DNA of 64,000 nucleotides from positions 310,001-374,000 of the forward strand of contig JBNKWZ010000024.1 of the NCBI GenBank assembly GCA_050300015.1. Reading direction: 5' to 3'. The DNA comes from CAYZQH01 sp050300015 (GTDB lineage: Bacteria; Pseudomonadota; Gammaproteobacteria; Pseudomonadales; Cellvibrionaceae). A program made the position numbers and the translations under genes. Within the stretch, counting starts at the first letter, position 1. Each line of letters opens with the position of its first letter. This document shows positions 34,893 through 43,770 of this stretch, piece by piece. The notes beneath the pieces were generated by a model. That model ran no database searches and was not told the origin of the DNA. It was given only the letters and a program-made list of their open reading frames with translations.

Positions 34893-35555
34893 TTAATCGC
34901 CCTGGGTGCCCGTTGCGCTGGTGTCTTCGTCGCCCTGTAGAAAGGTACGGACTTTCTTTTCGAGCGTGTCCACGTCAACGGGTTTGGCGATGTAATCGTT
35001 CACGCCCAAGGCGATGGCTTCGCGAATTTTGGCCACCTCCGTCATCCCCGTGACCATCATGTAATAGGTGTCTTGCAACTTGGCGAGCGACTTGACCTGG
35101 CGCCTTACCTCTAACCCGTTCATCTCGGGCATTTCCCAGTCACAGAGCACGATGTCAAAAGCGGGCGAGCAATTTTGCAGTGCGTATAAGGCAGCCCGGC
35201 CGTTTTCCACAACGTCTATTTTCTGAATGCCAATATCCTCTAATACGCCTTTAAGCAGTTGGATAGAGGCCGCATCGTCCTCTGCGATCAATGCATAAGC
35301 ATCGGCTGGGTCGATTTTCTTTTTACTGAGCTTTTTGGGCGCGGAAGGCGCAGGCTTTACCGCAGGGCCAGTATTGTTTTTTGAGGGAGGCATGCGAGCT
35401 AATTTTTGCATCGCGCTGTCTAGGGTTTTGAGCGTGGCCACAGACTCTTCTCGTTGCGTTGGCGAAACGTCTTTAGCATCTAGCGATTTTAACAACCAGG
35501 CGCGACGTTGAGTCAACGTAGCCAGAACGACCTTTAGTTCTTGAGGCAATAGCAT
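34893..35555 (-). CDS. Stand-alone response regulator
   Basis: A receiver protein with no DNA-binding domain. Residues 1-85 are a helical, charged N-terminal region ending in a Lys/Pro-rich linker (PKKLSKKKIDP). The receiver follows: acidic pair in IAEDDAAS, phospho-aspartate in IVLCDWEMPEMNG, threonine in VTGMT and lysine in IAKPVD. It ends in a short polar tail. A TTG at 35570 opens a slightly longer frame; I use the ATG at 35555. No kinase is adjacent. It is convergent with pyk. Confidence 0.85.
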   Translation of the reverse strand: MLLPQELKVVLATLTQRRAWLLKSLDAKDVSPTQREESVATLKTLDSAMQKLARMPPSKNNTGPAVKPAPSAPKKLSKKKIDPADAYALIAEDDAASIQLLKGVLEDIGIQKIDVVENGRAALYALQNCSPAFDIVLCDWEMPEMNGLEVRRQVKSLAKLQDTYYMMVTGMTEVAKIREAIALGVNDYIAKPVDVDTLEKKVRTFLQGDEDTSATGTQGD

Positions 35556-35663
35556 AGGCGGGCCATCCAAATATCTAACCGGTCTGAGTTAGGGTTAAAA
35601 AGCACGAGGGAAAAGTTTTCTTAGTTTTGACCTGTGTGGTGCGATTCGAAGAAGATGCGTGCT

Positions 35664-35870
35664 TTACTCAGGCGTCGTTTTGTTTTCTTTCATTTTGGCT
35701 TGAATGTAGGCGTAGTAATCCTCTGTTAATGATCGATCTTGGTTGCGTCGATCTTTTGATTTTCGGCGCTTGCGGTGGTAAAGATCCAAATCCAGGTTCT
35801 TACAAGGGTCTCTGTCTGTTCGACGATCATTTCCCTTGCGGCGATTTACAAAAACGAAATTAGGCGTCAT
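35664..35870 (-). CDS. Small basic protein of unknown function
   Basis: 68 residues from the ATG at 35870. Very rich in Arg, Lys and Asp, with two arginine-aspartate repeats: NRRKGNDRRTDRDPCKNL (10-27 or so) and HRKRRKSKDRRNQDRSL, then a tyrosine-rich end DYYAYIQAK. I recall similar short proteins in other gammaproteobacteria but no function. It has a single cysteine and no membrane segment. The weak ribosome-binding site lowers certainty about the start. Divergent from bolA. Confidence 0.6.
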   Translation of the reverse strand: MTPNFVFVNRRKGNDRRTDRDPCKNLDLDLYHRKRRKSKDRRNQDRSLTEDYYAYIQAKMKENKTTPE

Positions 35871-36056
35871 AACTACAGTTTCCAAACAACATGGTAATCA
35901 CCTCGGAAAATTACGTGCATTCTCCGTTACAATACACGTTTCGTGAGGCGAGAGTCATAAACTCACCGCTTAAGGTTAGCCCGAATCGGCAAAAATGCCA
36001 GTGTTTACTGACCTTTAGTTGGCTTGTGCTGCATCGCAATAAATGGAGTGATTTTA

Positions 36057-36368
36057 ATGTCTTTAGAAGTCGAAATACGAGGCAAACTACAGGCCGAATT
36101 TCAGCCTCTTTACTTGGAGGTCGTCAACGAAAGTGACGGCCACAATGTGGCGCCAGGATCAGAAACCCATTTTAAGGTTGTGATCGCTAGCGACGGCTTT
36201 GAGGGACTGAGGGCAGTAGCCAGACACCAAAAGGTGTACGCTGTTTTAGCCGACGCCTTAAAAGGTGGCTTGCATGCTCTTGCGCTGCACACTTATACCG
36301 CACAGGAGTGGTCAAATAGAACGTCATCACCCAGTTCTCCACCCTGTTTGGGGGGGAGCAGCGCTTAG
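36057..36368 (+). CDS. bolA: BolA family protein
   Basis: 103 residues from the ATG at 36057 (GGAG 8 bases upstream). The BolA core is HFKVVIASDGFEGLRAVARHQKVYAVLAD and the ending LHALALHTYTAQEW, with the conserved histidine that coordinates [2Fe-2S] clusters together with monothiol glutaredoxins. The Ser/Pro-rich tail after EW is variable in the family. Likely role in iron-sulfur handling and stress-related morphology. trmL begins 15 bases downstream. Confidence 0.92.
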   Translation: MSLEVEIRGKLQAEFQPLYLEVVNESDGHNVAPGSETHFKVVIASDGFEGLRAVARHQKVYAVLADALKGGLHALALHTYTAQEWSNRTSSPSSPPCLGGSSA

Positions 36369-36383
36369 AGCGTGCGGATAGCT

Positions 36384-36860
36384 ATGTTTGAACTTGCGTT
36401 ATATGAGCCCAAAATCGCGCCGAATACCGGAAACATTATTCGTTTAATTGCCAACAATGGCTGCCGTTTACATTTGATTGAACCTCTGGGTTTTGATTTG
36501 GAGGAGAAAAAGCTCCGACGTGCTGGGTTAGATTATTCGGATTTAGAGCGCGTGACTCGACATGCAAATTATTGCGAGTTTCAAAAGGCTATGGAGGGTA
36601 AGCGTGTGTTTGCGTGCACCACTAAAGGGACTCGTGCCCACTCTGAAGCCCGCTTTGTGATGGGCGATGTATTGCTGTTTGGTTCGGAGACCGCCGGGTT
36701 GCCGACAGACGTATTAGATGCCATTCCCGAATCACATCGTCTGCGTATCCCGATGCAACCCAATAACAGAAGCCTTAATTTGTCGAATGCTGTTGCCATT
36801 GTTTCTTACGAGGCTTGGCGCCAACTCGATTATAACGGTGCAACGCCTACCAGTATCTAA
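36384..36860 (+). CDS. trmL: tRNA (cytidine/uridine-2'-O-)-methyltransferase
   Basis: SPOUT methylase that modifies the wobble base 34 of two leucine tRNAs. 158 residues from the ATG at 36384, chosen because the family starts with MFxIxLxEPxIPPNTGN; an in-frame GTG lies 12 bases earlier. Motifs: NTGNIIRL, LHLIEPLGF, RRAGLDY, and the knot segments LLFGSETAGLP and LNLSNAVAIVSYEAWRQL. Co-transcribed with bolA. Confidence 0.95.
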   Translation: MFELALYEPKIAPNTGNIIRLIANNGCRLHLIEPLGFDLEEKKLRRAGLDYSDLERVTRHANYCEFQKAMEGKRVFACTTKGTRAHSEARFVMGDVLLFGSETAGLPTDVLDAIPESHRLRIPMQPNNRSLNLSNAVAIVSYEAWRQLDYNGATPTSI

Positions 36861-37213
36861 TTTCCGCGCCTCACACTCTATTCAACAAGGGCTGCCTTCG
36901 TTCTTGTTTTCATTGCTCGCCAATATACCTTAAAGCTTTTGGTCCAAGTGGCACCGGTTTATCTTTAATTGAACCTTGCACCGGTTGCGGTGTTTCCCTT
37001 TGCGTCCCAAGCGAATTGCAGTGAATTCGCCGGTTTCTGGTTAGGTCACACTACCGTTAAGCGGCCCAAGGGGTTTATGAGCTGCGCCTTGTGGCGGCTG
37101 AAGGGACGCGCTAACGCTTTTTAATCCAGCGTCTATACTCAAGGTTATTGCGAAGGCAATAACTATAAGTGTTTGTTATTTGATCAATTGGTGGGTAATC
37201 GCCGGGGTTTAAC
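36861..37213. other. Intergenic region and promoter of the MSHA cluster
   Basis: A 353-base gap. A TATACT box (37134-37139) lies 75 bases before mshI. A perfect 8-bp hairpin GTTATTGC/GCAATAAC with a 4-base loop (37144-37163) lies at the predicted transcription start. No mshH-like gene or other frame is present. Confidence 0.45.
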
Positions 37214-38122
37214 GTGTTTTCATTGTTCCGTCGTCAGCAGTCAGAGCATACATTGGGTATCCAATTCCTATCCGATGGAGTGGCCATTGCACACGTTCAC
37301 CGAGAGGCTCTGCCCACACTGAGCTTTCTTGCTTGCGAAGCGGGGGGGTACAACACCGTACTCAAAGACTGGGTTCAATCCGAAAAACTATCCGGTAGCC
37401 GCGTTAATGTGGTGTTGGCCCCAGCGGACTATCAAATTCTGCTCGTCGAGCCGCCTGATGTCCCTGATCACGAATTGAAAGAGGCCATTCGCTGGCGTCT
37501 AAAAGATTTACTGTCTATACCGGTCGACCAAGCCGTGTTGGATGTGTTTGCTTTGCCCGAAGATGGGTTCCGCGGCAATAAGAAGATGGTGTATGTAGTA
37601 GCGGTGGACCGCAAGGTCGTAGAGCGCGTGTGTAACACCATAGCGTTTGCTGGATTAACGCTCTGTGCCATTGATATATCAGAACTCGCCATTCGCAATG
37701 TGGTGCTGTCACTGCTTGGTGAAGAGCAGATCGATCGTGGCGTGGCGGTGGCAAGGCTGGCTGAAGGTGTTGGCAGCGTTTATCTTTATCGCCAGGGCAA
37801 TATGTATCTGGTGAGAAATTTTCGTCTGGATTACAAGGCGGGTTTGTTGGACGACTTGCCTGAAGAGGCAATTGCCCTAGAACTGCAGCGTTCAGTGGAC
37901 TATTACGAGCGCCAGATGGGGCAAGCGCCGCCGTCGAATGTGTTTATTTATGGTGACAATGTGATTGAAAGCAAAATTGGCGAAATTTTAAAATCCAGTT
38001 TTGCCGCACCCGTGAACCTATTGTATCCGAAGGCATTGACTAAGCAAGAACAAATGGATGACGCATTCTTGCAGCAATGTTTAGGGGCTTTGGGCGGCGC
38101 ACTCAGGCATGAGGCCGCCTGA
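37214..38122 (+). CDS. mshI: MSHA biogenesis protein MshI (PilM-like)
   Basis: Cytoplasmic actin-like assembly protein of the mannose-sensitive haemagglutinin pilus. 302 residues from a GTG at 37214 with GGGG upstream. The N-terminus FSLFRRQQSEHTLGIQFLSDGVAIAHV is followed by VVLAPADYQILLVEPPDVPDHELKEAIRWR, a PilM-type segment, and a C-terminal ELQRSVDYYERQ motif. It starts the msh operon; the stop overlaps the next start. Confidence 0.9.
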   Translation: MFSLFRRQQSEHTLGIQFLSDGVAIAHVHREALPTLSFLACEAGGYNTVLKDWVQSEKLSGSRVNVVLAPADYQILLVEPPDVPDHELKEAIRWRLKDLLSIPVDQAVLDVFALPEDGFRGNKKMVYVVAVDRKVVERVCNTIAFAGLTLCAIDISELAIRNVVLSLLGEEQIDRGVAVARLAEGVGSVYLYRQGNMYLVRNFRLDYKAGLLDDLPEEAIALELQRSVDYYERQMGQAPPSNVFIYGDNVIESKIGEILKSSFAAPVNLLYPKALTKQEQMDDAFLQQCLGALGGALRHEAA

Positions 38123-38727
38123 TGCAGCAGGTTAATCTGTACACCTTGGATCTAAGACCTAAAAAGGAATTATTAAGCGCTGAACGATGTGTTATTGCGG
38201 CGATTTTATTGGTCGTCGGCATTATCGTTTTAACACTACTCGATCGTCATGAATTACAACGGTTGAATGTTCGTGCAGATCAACTCGAAGCGCACAGCAA
38301 ACAAATAGAAAAAGATGTTCAAGCACTGAAAAGTCAACCGGCTGCTGACCTCAAAATAGATTTGGATTCGGAAATTAAACGCGTTCGCGTGGCTATTCAT
38401 AATAGGAAGCAAATTGAAGCATTACTCAGCGGAAGGCGAATGGGAAATAAAACAGGCTTTTCGGAGTTTTTTGACGCGCTAAGCGCCTCTGTGCCTAACG
38501 GTGTCCGATTACGTGAATTCGGCGTGGTGGCGGGGGGGCAACAGGCCTATTTTGTCGGTGAGAGTCAGGCCGTGAAAAGCATACCAGAGTTTTTTGATCG
38601 ACTGCAGCATACGCCCGCATTTGAAAAAACCACATTTGGTACTTTACGTATAGAAGAAAAAGAAAATAAACACATTTTTGCGATAGGGCCGGAAGCTATG
38701 GTGCCACAGGAATTGGTGTTTGAATGA
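38122..38727 (+). CDS. MSHA biogenesis protein, PilN-like
   Basis: 201 residues. A short cytoplasmic N-terminus MQQVNLYTLDLRPKKELLSA carries the QVNLY motif that PilN uses to dock on PilM. One membrane helix (residues about 23-41) follows, then a coiled-coil (about 45-95) and a small ferredoxin-like domain. In Vibrio descriptions this segment is often called the second part of MshI. Overlaps mshI by one base and the next gene by four. Confidence 0.88.
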   Translation: MQQVNLYTLDLRPKKELLSAERCVIAAILLVVGIIVLTLLDRHELQRLNVRADQLEAHSKQIEKDVQALKSQPAADLKIDLDSEIKRVRVAIHNRKQIEALLSGRRMGNKTGFSEFFDALSASVPNGVRLREFGVVAGGQQAYFVGESQAVKSIPEFFDRLQHTPAFEKTTFGTLRIEEKENKHIFAIGPEAMVPQELVFE

Positions 38728-39413
38728 AGGTTTGGCTGAGGTTTAAAAACAAGTTTGAAGCCTTTGAAGTACGAGAGCGGGCCTTGTTGTTGGGGGCATT
38801 CTTGGCTGCCGTTTACCTCCTGTGGAGCCTCATTTTTGTGGGCTCTAATGCCAAGGCTGTGAAATTGGCAAAGGCACGAGAGCGCGTGGCTTTACAAAGC
38901 ATTAGCACGTCTGAAGCTGAAATGACCGTATTGAAAAAATTGGCCAGTAAGGACCCAAACATTCAACTGAAGTTGGAGTTGGAAGATCTGCAATCACAGC
39001 TCACACATTTGGATGACAAGCTCAACGAGCTTTCAGCAGGATTGATTACAGCTGAGCAACTGCCCAAAGTGCTCCATCAATTGGTGGCAAGCTCAGAGGG
39101 AGTAACTTTACGAGCCATTCACACGCTCCCCGTGTCGGAAATTGATTTGACGAAGTCAGAGCTCGCAGCTGAAAGTGAATCAAATGTTGGCCCTGATGCT
39201 ACAGCCAGCATGATTAATATCTATCGCCACGGTGTTGCTTTGACGCTAGAGGGCGAATACGCCTCGGTTTATCGGTATTTAAAGTTAATGGAGGCCTCTA
39301 AATGGATTTTTTATTGGGATAGCCTTGATTACAAGGTGACGGGTTACCCTAAAGCGTTGGTCAAAATTCATGTTTTTACTCTTTCCTCTGAAAAGGGGAT
39401 GTTCAATGGCTAG
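38724..39413 (+). CDS. mshJ: MSHA biogenesis protein MshJ (PilO-like)
   Basis: 229 residues. One membrane helix at about 23-41 (LLLGAFLAAVYLLWSLIFVG), a long coiled-coil (about 45-115), and a C-terminal ferredoxin-like fold ending in a beta strand (KALVKIHVFTLS). It forms the inner-membrane alignment complex with the PilM- and PilN-like proteins. It overlaps both neighbours, as is usual in this operon. Confidence 0.88.
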   Translation: MKVWLRFKNKFEAFEVRERALLLGAFLAAVYLLWSLIFVGSNAKAVKLAKARERVALQSISTSEAEMTVLKKLASKDPNIQLKLELEDLQSQLTHLDDKLNELSAGLITAEQLPKVLHQLVASSEGVTLRAIHTLPVSEIDLTKSELAAESESNVGPDATASMINIYRHGVALTLEGEYASVYRYLKLMEASKWIFYWDSLDYKVTGYPKALVKIHVFTLSSEKGMFNG

Positions 39414-39777
39414 GATCAAATGGCACGTTAAAAAGTACTTGCCTGGGTTGATCCTATTGGCGGCATGCCAGGTTTTAGCGCAAGAGCACAGCTTAGCTCT
39501 GAAGGACCCTACGCGACCTTTAGAGGGTGGGGGCAATGCTGCTAATCCTCACGTAGAAGCATCAACAGAGTTGGTGTTACAGGCGATTTTTCATCGTACA
39601 GAAGGCTATGAGGCGATTGTTAACGGGCAGAGGGTCATGGTGGGGGATCGTGTAATGGATGTTCGGATTACCCACATTAATGCCAACAGTGTTTCGTACT
39701 CCGGCGCATCGATGGGCACATTGATTTTGTTACCCCACGTGGGCAATCAAACAAACTTGCAAGGGGCTCGGCAATGA
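39406..39777 (+). CDS. mshK: MSHA biogenesis protein MshK (PilP-like)
   Basis: 123 residues from the ATG at 39406, inside the end of mshJ. Signal peptide MARIKWHVKKYLPGLILLAACQVLA, then KDPTRPLEGG, the DPTRP motif common to PilP and GspC-type periplasmic subunits. A beta-rich domain (AIVNGQRVMVGDRVMDVRI) follows. Links the inner-membrane complex to the secretin. Overlaps mshL by four bases. Confidence 0.85.
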   Translation: MARIKWHVKKYLPGLILLAACQVLAQEHSLALKDPTRPLEGGGNAANPHVEASTELVLQAIFHRTEGYEAIVNGQRVMVGDRVMDVRITHINANSVSYSGASMGTLILLPHVGNQTNLQGARQ

Positions 39778-41516
39778 AAAGATGGTGGTTGGTCTGTTGG
39801 GCAGTAGTTTCGCCTTTATTTTTGACCGTTTGTAGCAGTGTCGACACCAAAAAGGATTTATCAGACGACTTTTATGCTGAGGCGCAATCCAAAAAGGTTG
39901 TGCAAGAGGCAGTTCCCGAATTTGTGAATCAGGCACTGTTGCTCAACAATAGCACATCAGGAGTGACCAATAAGCGCAAGGCGTCTCGTTTTGATGTGAC
40001 CGTTAAAGAGATGCCCGCGAAAACATTCTTTTTGAGTTTGGTGGGTAGCGCAGGCGTGAATGTTGTGCCGCACCCGGAAGTGGATGGTTTTATTTCGCTG
40101 CAGTTACAAGATGTGACTGTTGAAGATGTTTTGAAGATTACACGAGAGATATTTGGTTATGAGTATCGCCTAGAAAATAATATCTACACGATTTATCCAA
40201 AAAAACTTCGAACAGAAATCTTCTCGATTAATTATATTGATGTCAAGCGAGTGGGTGTGAGTGATACCAGTGTTTCCATTGGTGAGATCACCTCTGGTGG
40301 GAGTCAAACCAACGGTGGTGGGAGTAGTGGCGGTAATAGCTCTAAGGATTCTAACATTCTGGGTATTTTAGCGGACGATGATCTCAATGATAGTGTGCAA
40401 GGTATTGCCCCGGGTTCACGCGTACAAACCATCAACAAAACCGATTTTTGGCAAATGGTGGAGGCCACTTTGATCTCCATCGTGGGGGCGGGTAGTGAGG
40501 GTCGCAAGGTCATGGTAAACCCACAAGCTGGCCTTGCTATTGTAACGGCCATGCCAACCGAAATTAATAAAGTGCGCGAGTTTTTGGTTTCATCCGAGTT
40601 GAGCGCGCGACGACAAGTGGTACTGGAAACTCGCATATTGGAGGTAAGCCTCAATAAGGGGTTTGAGGCAGGTGTTAATTGGAATGCCATTAGTGGCCAG
40701 TTGGCAGCGGGAAAAAATTTAGCCGATGGATTTTTATTAAACGGCGACAGCGCCAGTACGTCTCCTTTTAGGAATGTTCAGGTAACTCATTTTTTTAACT
40801 CCGAGGATGGTAATACACCACCGACAATGTACCAATATGGTGTTAGCGAAGATACTGGAACCACAGTTGCAGGGTTACTACAAGTGAAAGACATCACTAA
40901 GTTGCTGTCCTTGTTAGAGACGCAAGGAAAAGTTCAGGTGCTGTCCAGCCCTCGTGTGAGTACGGTCAATAATCAAAAGGCCGTGATACGAGTGGGCAAA
41001 GATGCTTTTTTTGTCACGGGCTTGTCAAATGATACGACCTCCAGTGCCGGGGCTACCACCACGTCTCCCGAGGTGGAATTGGCCTCTTTCTTTAGTGGCA
41101 TATCACTGGATGTTACCCCTCAAATATCGGCCAATGGAGATGTGCTATTGCATATTCACCCCATTATCAGTGATGTGTCAGATCAACAAAAAGAAATCGT
41201 TGTGGGTGATTCCAAAATATCACTACCGCTGGCTTTGCGAGAAATTCGGGAAAGCGACAGCATTGTAAGAGCCAAAAATGGTCAAGTGGTTGTGTTGGGC
41301 GGTTTAATGCAAGAGTCGGTGCGGCATGTTGATGGGAAGCATCCAGGGTTGGGTGACATTCCCGGTGTAAACCTCTTGTTCAAGTCCAAAAGTCAGGCGA
41401 CACGTAAAACGGAATTAGTCATTTTGTTGCGGCCCGTGGTGGTGGATGAAGAAACCTGGGGTCAGCAGATTGATCAGTTCGGTGAGTTTTCTCAATCCAT
41501 TGGGGATTATCCCTAA
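39774..41516 (+). CDS. mshL: MSHA outer-membrane secretin MshL
   Basis: Outer-membrane pore through which the pilus passes. 580 residues. N-terminal signal with a cysteine at residue 20 or so (LFLTVCSS), a lipobox-like but atypical site. An N-domain (VTVKEMPAKTFFLSLVGSAG) and a glycine/serine-rich loop (GGSQTNGGGSSGGNSS) precede the secretin core. The core ends with QVVVLGGLMQE, DIPGVNLLF and ELVILLRPVVV, the canonical secretin C-terminus. Between mshK and mshM. Confidence 0.94.
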   Translation: MKRWWLVCWAVVSPLFLTVCSSVDTKKDLSDDFYAEAQSKKVVQEAVPEFVNQALLLNNSTSGVTNKRKASRFDVTVKEMPAKTFFLSLVGSAGVNVVPHPEVDGFISLQLQDVTVEDVLKITREIFGYEYRLENNIYTIYPKKLRTEIFSINYIDVKRVGVSDTSVSIGEITSGGSQTNGGGSSGGNSSKDSNILGILADDDLNDSVQGIAPGSRVQTINKTDFWQMVEATLISIVGAGSEGRKVMVNPQAGLAIVTAMPTEINKVREFLVSSELSARRQVVLETRILEVSLNKGFEAGVNWNAISGQLAAGKNLADGFLLNGDSASTSPFRNVQVTHFFNSEDGNTPPTMYQYGVSEDTGTTVAGLLQVKDITKLLSLLETQGKVQVLSSPRVSTVNNQKAVIRVGKDAFFVTGLSNDTTSSAGATTTSPEVELASFFSGISLDVTPQISANGDVLLHIHPIISDVSDQQKEIVVGDSKISLPLALREIRESDSIVRAKNGQVVVLGGLMQESVRHVDGKHPGLGDIPGVNLLFKSKSQATRKTELVILLRPVVVDEETWGQQIDQFGEFSQSIGDYP

Positions 41517-41526
41517 AGGTGGACCT

Positions 41527-42420
41527 ATGTATTTACAGCACTTCGGTTTGCGAGAGTTCCCTTTTTCTCTAACACCCGACACGCAGTTTTATATGGGGCA
41601 AAAAAGCCATAAAGACGCGCTAAACACATTGTTTGTGGCTCTTCATCAAGGGCAGGGGTTTATTAAAGTCGTAGGTGAGGTGGGCACGGGGAAGACTTTG
41701 CTGTGTCGAATGTTGTTGTCACGTTTACCAAAGGGTAAGTTCGTTTCTGCGTACATTCCCAACCCATGGCTCACACCAGAAGAATTAAAACTCCTGCTGG
41801 CTCAAGAAATTGGAGCCGTTTATCAGCAAGGTATGCCCGCCCATGAGTTGACGTCCTCCATCTATCAGCGCTTACTTCAGCTGGCTCAGGAGCGCAAAGG
41901 TGTGGTCATCATCATGGATGAAGCTCAAGCAATGCCACGGGATACATTGGAAGCGTTGCGTCTGCTGACCAACTTAGAAACTGAAAAATCTAAACTGCTT
42001 CAAGTCGTGATGTTTGGTCAGCCCGAACTTGATGAACTTCTGGATCGAAAGGACCTGCGTCAACTAAAACAACGCATTTTATTCAGCGAACAGTTAGAGC
42101 CGCTCAGTTCGAGCGAAGTGAAGCAATATGTGATACACCGGTTAGTCGCATCGGGTGCGGTCGATCCCAAGGGGTTTAGTTGTGGCGCTTGTTGGTTATT
42201 GTATAAGGCATCAGGCGGTGTCCCGCGTTTAATTAATATTTTGGCACATAAGGCCATGATGTGCGCTTACGGCAAAGGCCACAACACAATCGGTGGTTGG
42301 CATATGGCAAAAGCCATAGCTGACACTGAAGAAGTAAGTTGGGTTAGTCGATGGGCATCATGGGTGTGGCGTATAGTGGGTGTCAGCCGTGTACCGAAGT
42401 GGGCGGGAGCAGGTCGATGA
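41527..42420 (+). CDS. mshM: MSHA biogenesis ATPase MshM (ExeA-like)
   Basis: 297 residues from the ATG at 41527 (AGGTGGA upstream); the longer frame starts inside mshL. The ExeA-like N-terminus MYLQHFGLREFPFSLTPD is followed by Walker A VGEVGTGKT and Walker B GVVIIMDEAQAMP. The C-terminus is rich in Trp and basic residues. It lacks the peptidoglycan-binding domain of full ExeA. It may energise secretin assembly. Overlaps mshN by four bases. Confidence 0.92.
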   Translation: MYLQHFGLREFPFSLTPDTQFYMGQKSHKDALNTLFVALHQGQGFIKVVGEVGTGKTLLCRMLLSRLPKGKFVSAYIPNPWLTPEELKLLLAQEIGAVYQQGMPAHELTSSIYQRLLQLAQERKGVVIIMDEAQAMPRDTLEALRLLTNLETEKSKLLQVVMFGQPELDELLDRKDLRQLKQRILFSEQLEPLSSSEVKQYVIHRLVASGAVDPKGFSCGACWLLYKASGGVPRLINILAHKAMMCAYGKGHNTIGGWHMAKAIADTEEVSWVSRWASWVWRIVGVSRVPKWAGAGR

Positions 42421-43757
42421 GTCTTCTCAATGATATGTTGAAGGACTTGGATACAACTAAATCCCAATCGTCATTGATTGACAAGGCAGGTACACCGTCG
42501 TCTTCTACATTCAACGCTAAGCGTCTCGTGCTACCTGTTGTGGCAGGCCTAGCCGTTTTGGCCTGGTTGGTTTTAGAGGCCAATCTATTCGGTGTTGTGC
42601 CAGAGGAGCCCAGTTCAGCGTTGCCTGAAGGTTATGAATTGAATGCGGATTGGTCATCGCGCTTAAAGGCTCAGCAAGCCAGTCAAGCCCCTGTAGACAA
42701 TACCCAGGAGGTTTCTACCGAGGCGGTCGACAACGCTAAGTCCCGCGGGTCGCAACCCCAGCTGCGTGATGCGAGTGAGGTGCCTCAAAATAGTGGAAGC
42801 GCTAAGACTCTCAATCTCGAAACCCCCACCACAGCTGTATCTAGCACGCAGGCCATGTTGGATAGTGCTTATCAGTTTTTGAATGAAGGGCGCTGGGTAA
42901 GCCCGCAGGGTGCGAACGCCTACGAAACCTTTAGTAAAGTCTTAGACATAGTGCCCAATCATCCACAAGCCCTGCGTGGTATAGATGCTGTCAGGGCCAA
43001 GCTGTTGTCCAATCTAGAGCAGGTGTTGGCCTCGGGAGACCGCGAACAATTACGCAGAGCACTTGCAGACGCCAGAAAGTTTGGTCTGTCCGAGTCAGCG
43101 CTTGGGGCGTTTTCTAAAGCGCTAGATAAATTGGATGTTGAAAGCCGAGGCGTCGGGTTGCAACAAGTAACTGAGGTACCCATCGCGAAGGTGACTAAGA
43201 CAGATAAACAGAAGGATTTTGATATGGCAGCCCGATTGAATCAGCAAGGTTTGCTGGACAATGAAGAGGCCGCACTCCGGTTGATCAAGCAAAACAGTGA
43301 ATATGAACGCACCGTGGTGGCATTAGCCTCCAGTTATTTTTCGCTTGGGGAAAGTGTAGGTTTGCAGACGTTGGCTAACGTTATCGTCGGTCGCTCCGAA
43401 CGACTGGCTGAGTTTGTCCGCGCGTACTCAGCGATTTTTGATGGCCATTATGCCGTTGCCATTGAAGCTTTCTCTAAAGTGGATAAGGCCACCAGCTATT
43501 ATCTGACGTCACAACGTATGTTGGCGGCAGTTTATCAAATGGATCAGCAATTGGAACAATCGGCCAATTTGTATCGACGCCTGGTGCAGTCAAGAGACGC
43601 AACAGTTGATGATTGGTTGGGGTTTGCCGTGACCTCCGATCAGTTAAAACTCTGGCAGCAGGCATTGCTGGCCTACGAGAGGGTTGTCGCACTGAGGCAT
43701 CCGGATAAAAAAGTTCAGCAATACGCAGCATCACGCGTACTCGACTTGCAAAGGTAA
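42417..43757 (+). CDS. mshN: MSHA biogenesis protein MshN (TPR)
   Basis: 446 residues from the ATG at 42417 overlapping the mshM stop. The short cytoplasmic start MSLLNDMLKDLD is typical of MshN and ExeB-like partners. One membrane helix lies at about 39-58, then a Ser/Gln/Pro-rich linker, and a periplasmic domain of tetratricopeptide-like helices from about 150 to the end. Thought to work with MshL and MshM in secretin placement. Confidence 0.88.
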   Translation: MSLLNDMLKDLDTTKSQSSLIDKAGTPSSSTFNAKRLVLPVVAGLAVLAWLVLEANLFGVVPEEPSSALPEGYELNADWSSRLKAQQASQAPVDNTQEVSTEAVDNAKSRGSQPQLRDASEVPQNSGSAKTLNLETPTTAVSSTQAMLDSAYQFLNEGRWVSPQGANAYETFSKVLDIVPNHPQALRGIDAVRAKLLSNLEQVLASGDREQLRRALADARKFGLSESALGAFSKALDKLDVESRGVGLQQVTEVPIAKVTKTDKQKDFDMAARLNQQGLLDNEEAALRLIKQNSEYERTVVALASSYFSLGESVGLQTLANVIVGRSERLAEFVRAYSAIFDGHYAVAIEAFSKVDKATSYYLTSQRMLAAVYQMDQQLEQSANLYRRLVQSRDATVDDWLGFAVTSDQLKLWQQALLAYERVVALRHPDKKVQQYAASRVLDLQR

Positions 43758-43770
43758 AAGAGGGAAGTTT

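Noticed and set aside
37021..37040. Near-identical 15-base strings GTGAATTCGCCGGTT (about 37021) and GTGAATTCGTCGGTT (about 46812) at both ends of the msh operon
   Set aside because: The match stops at once on both sides and neither has inverted or flanking repeats; likely chance.
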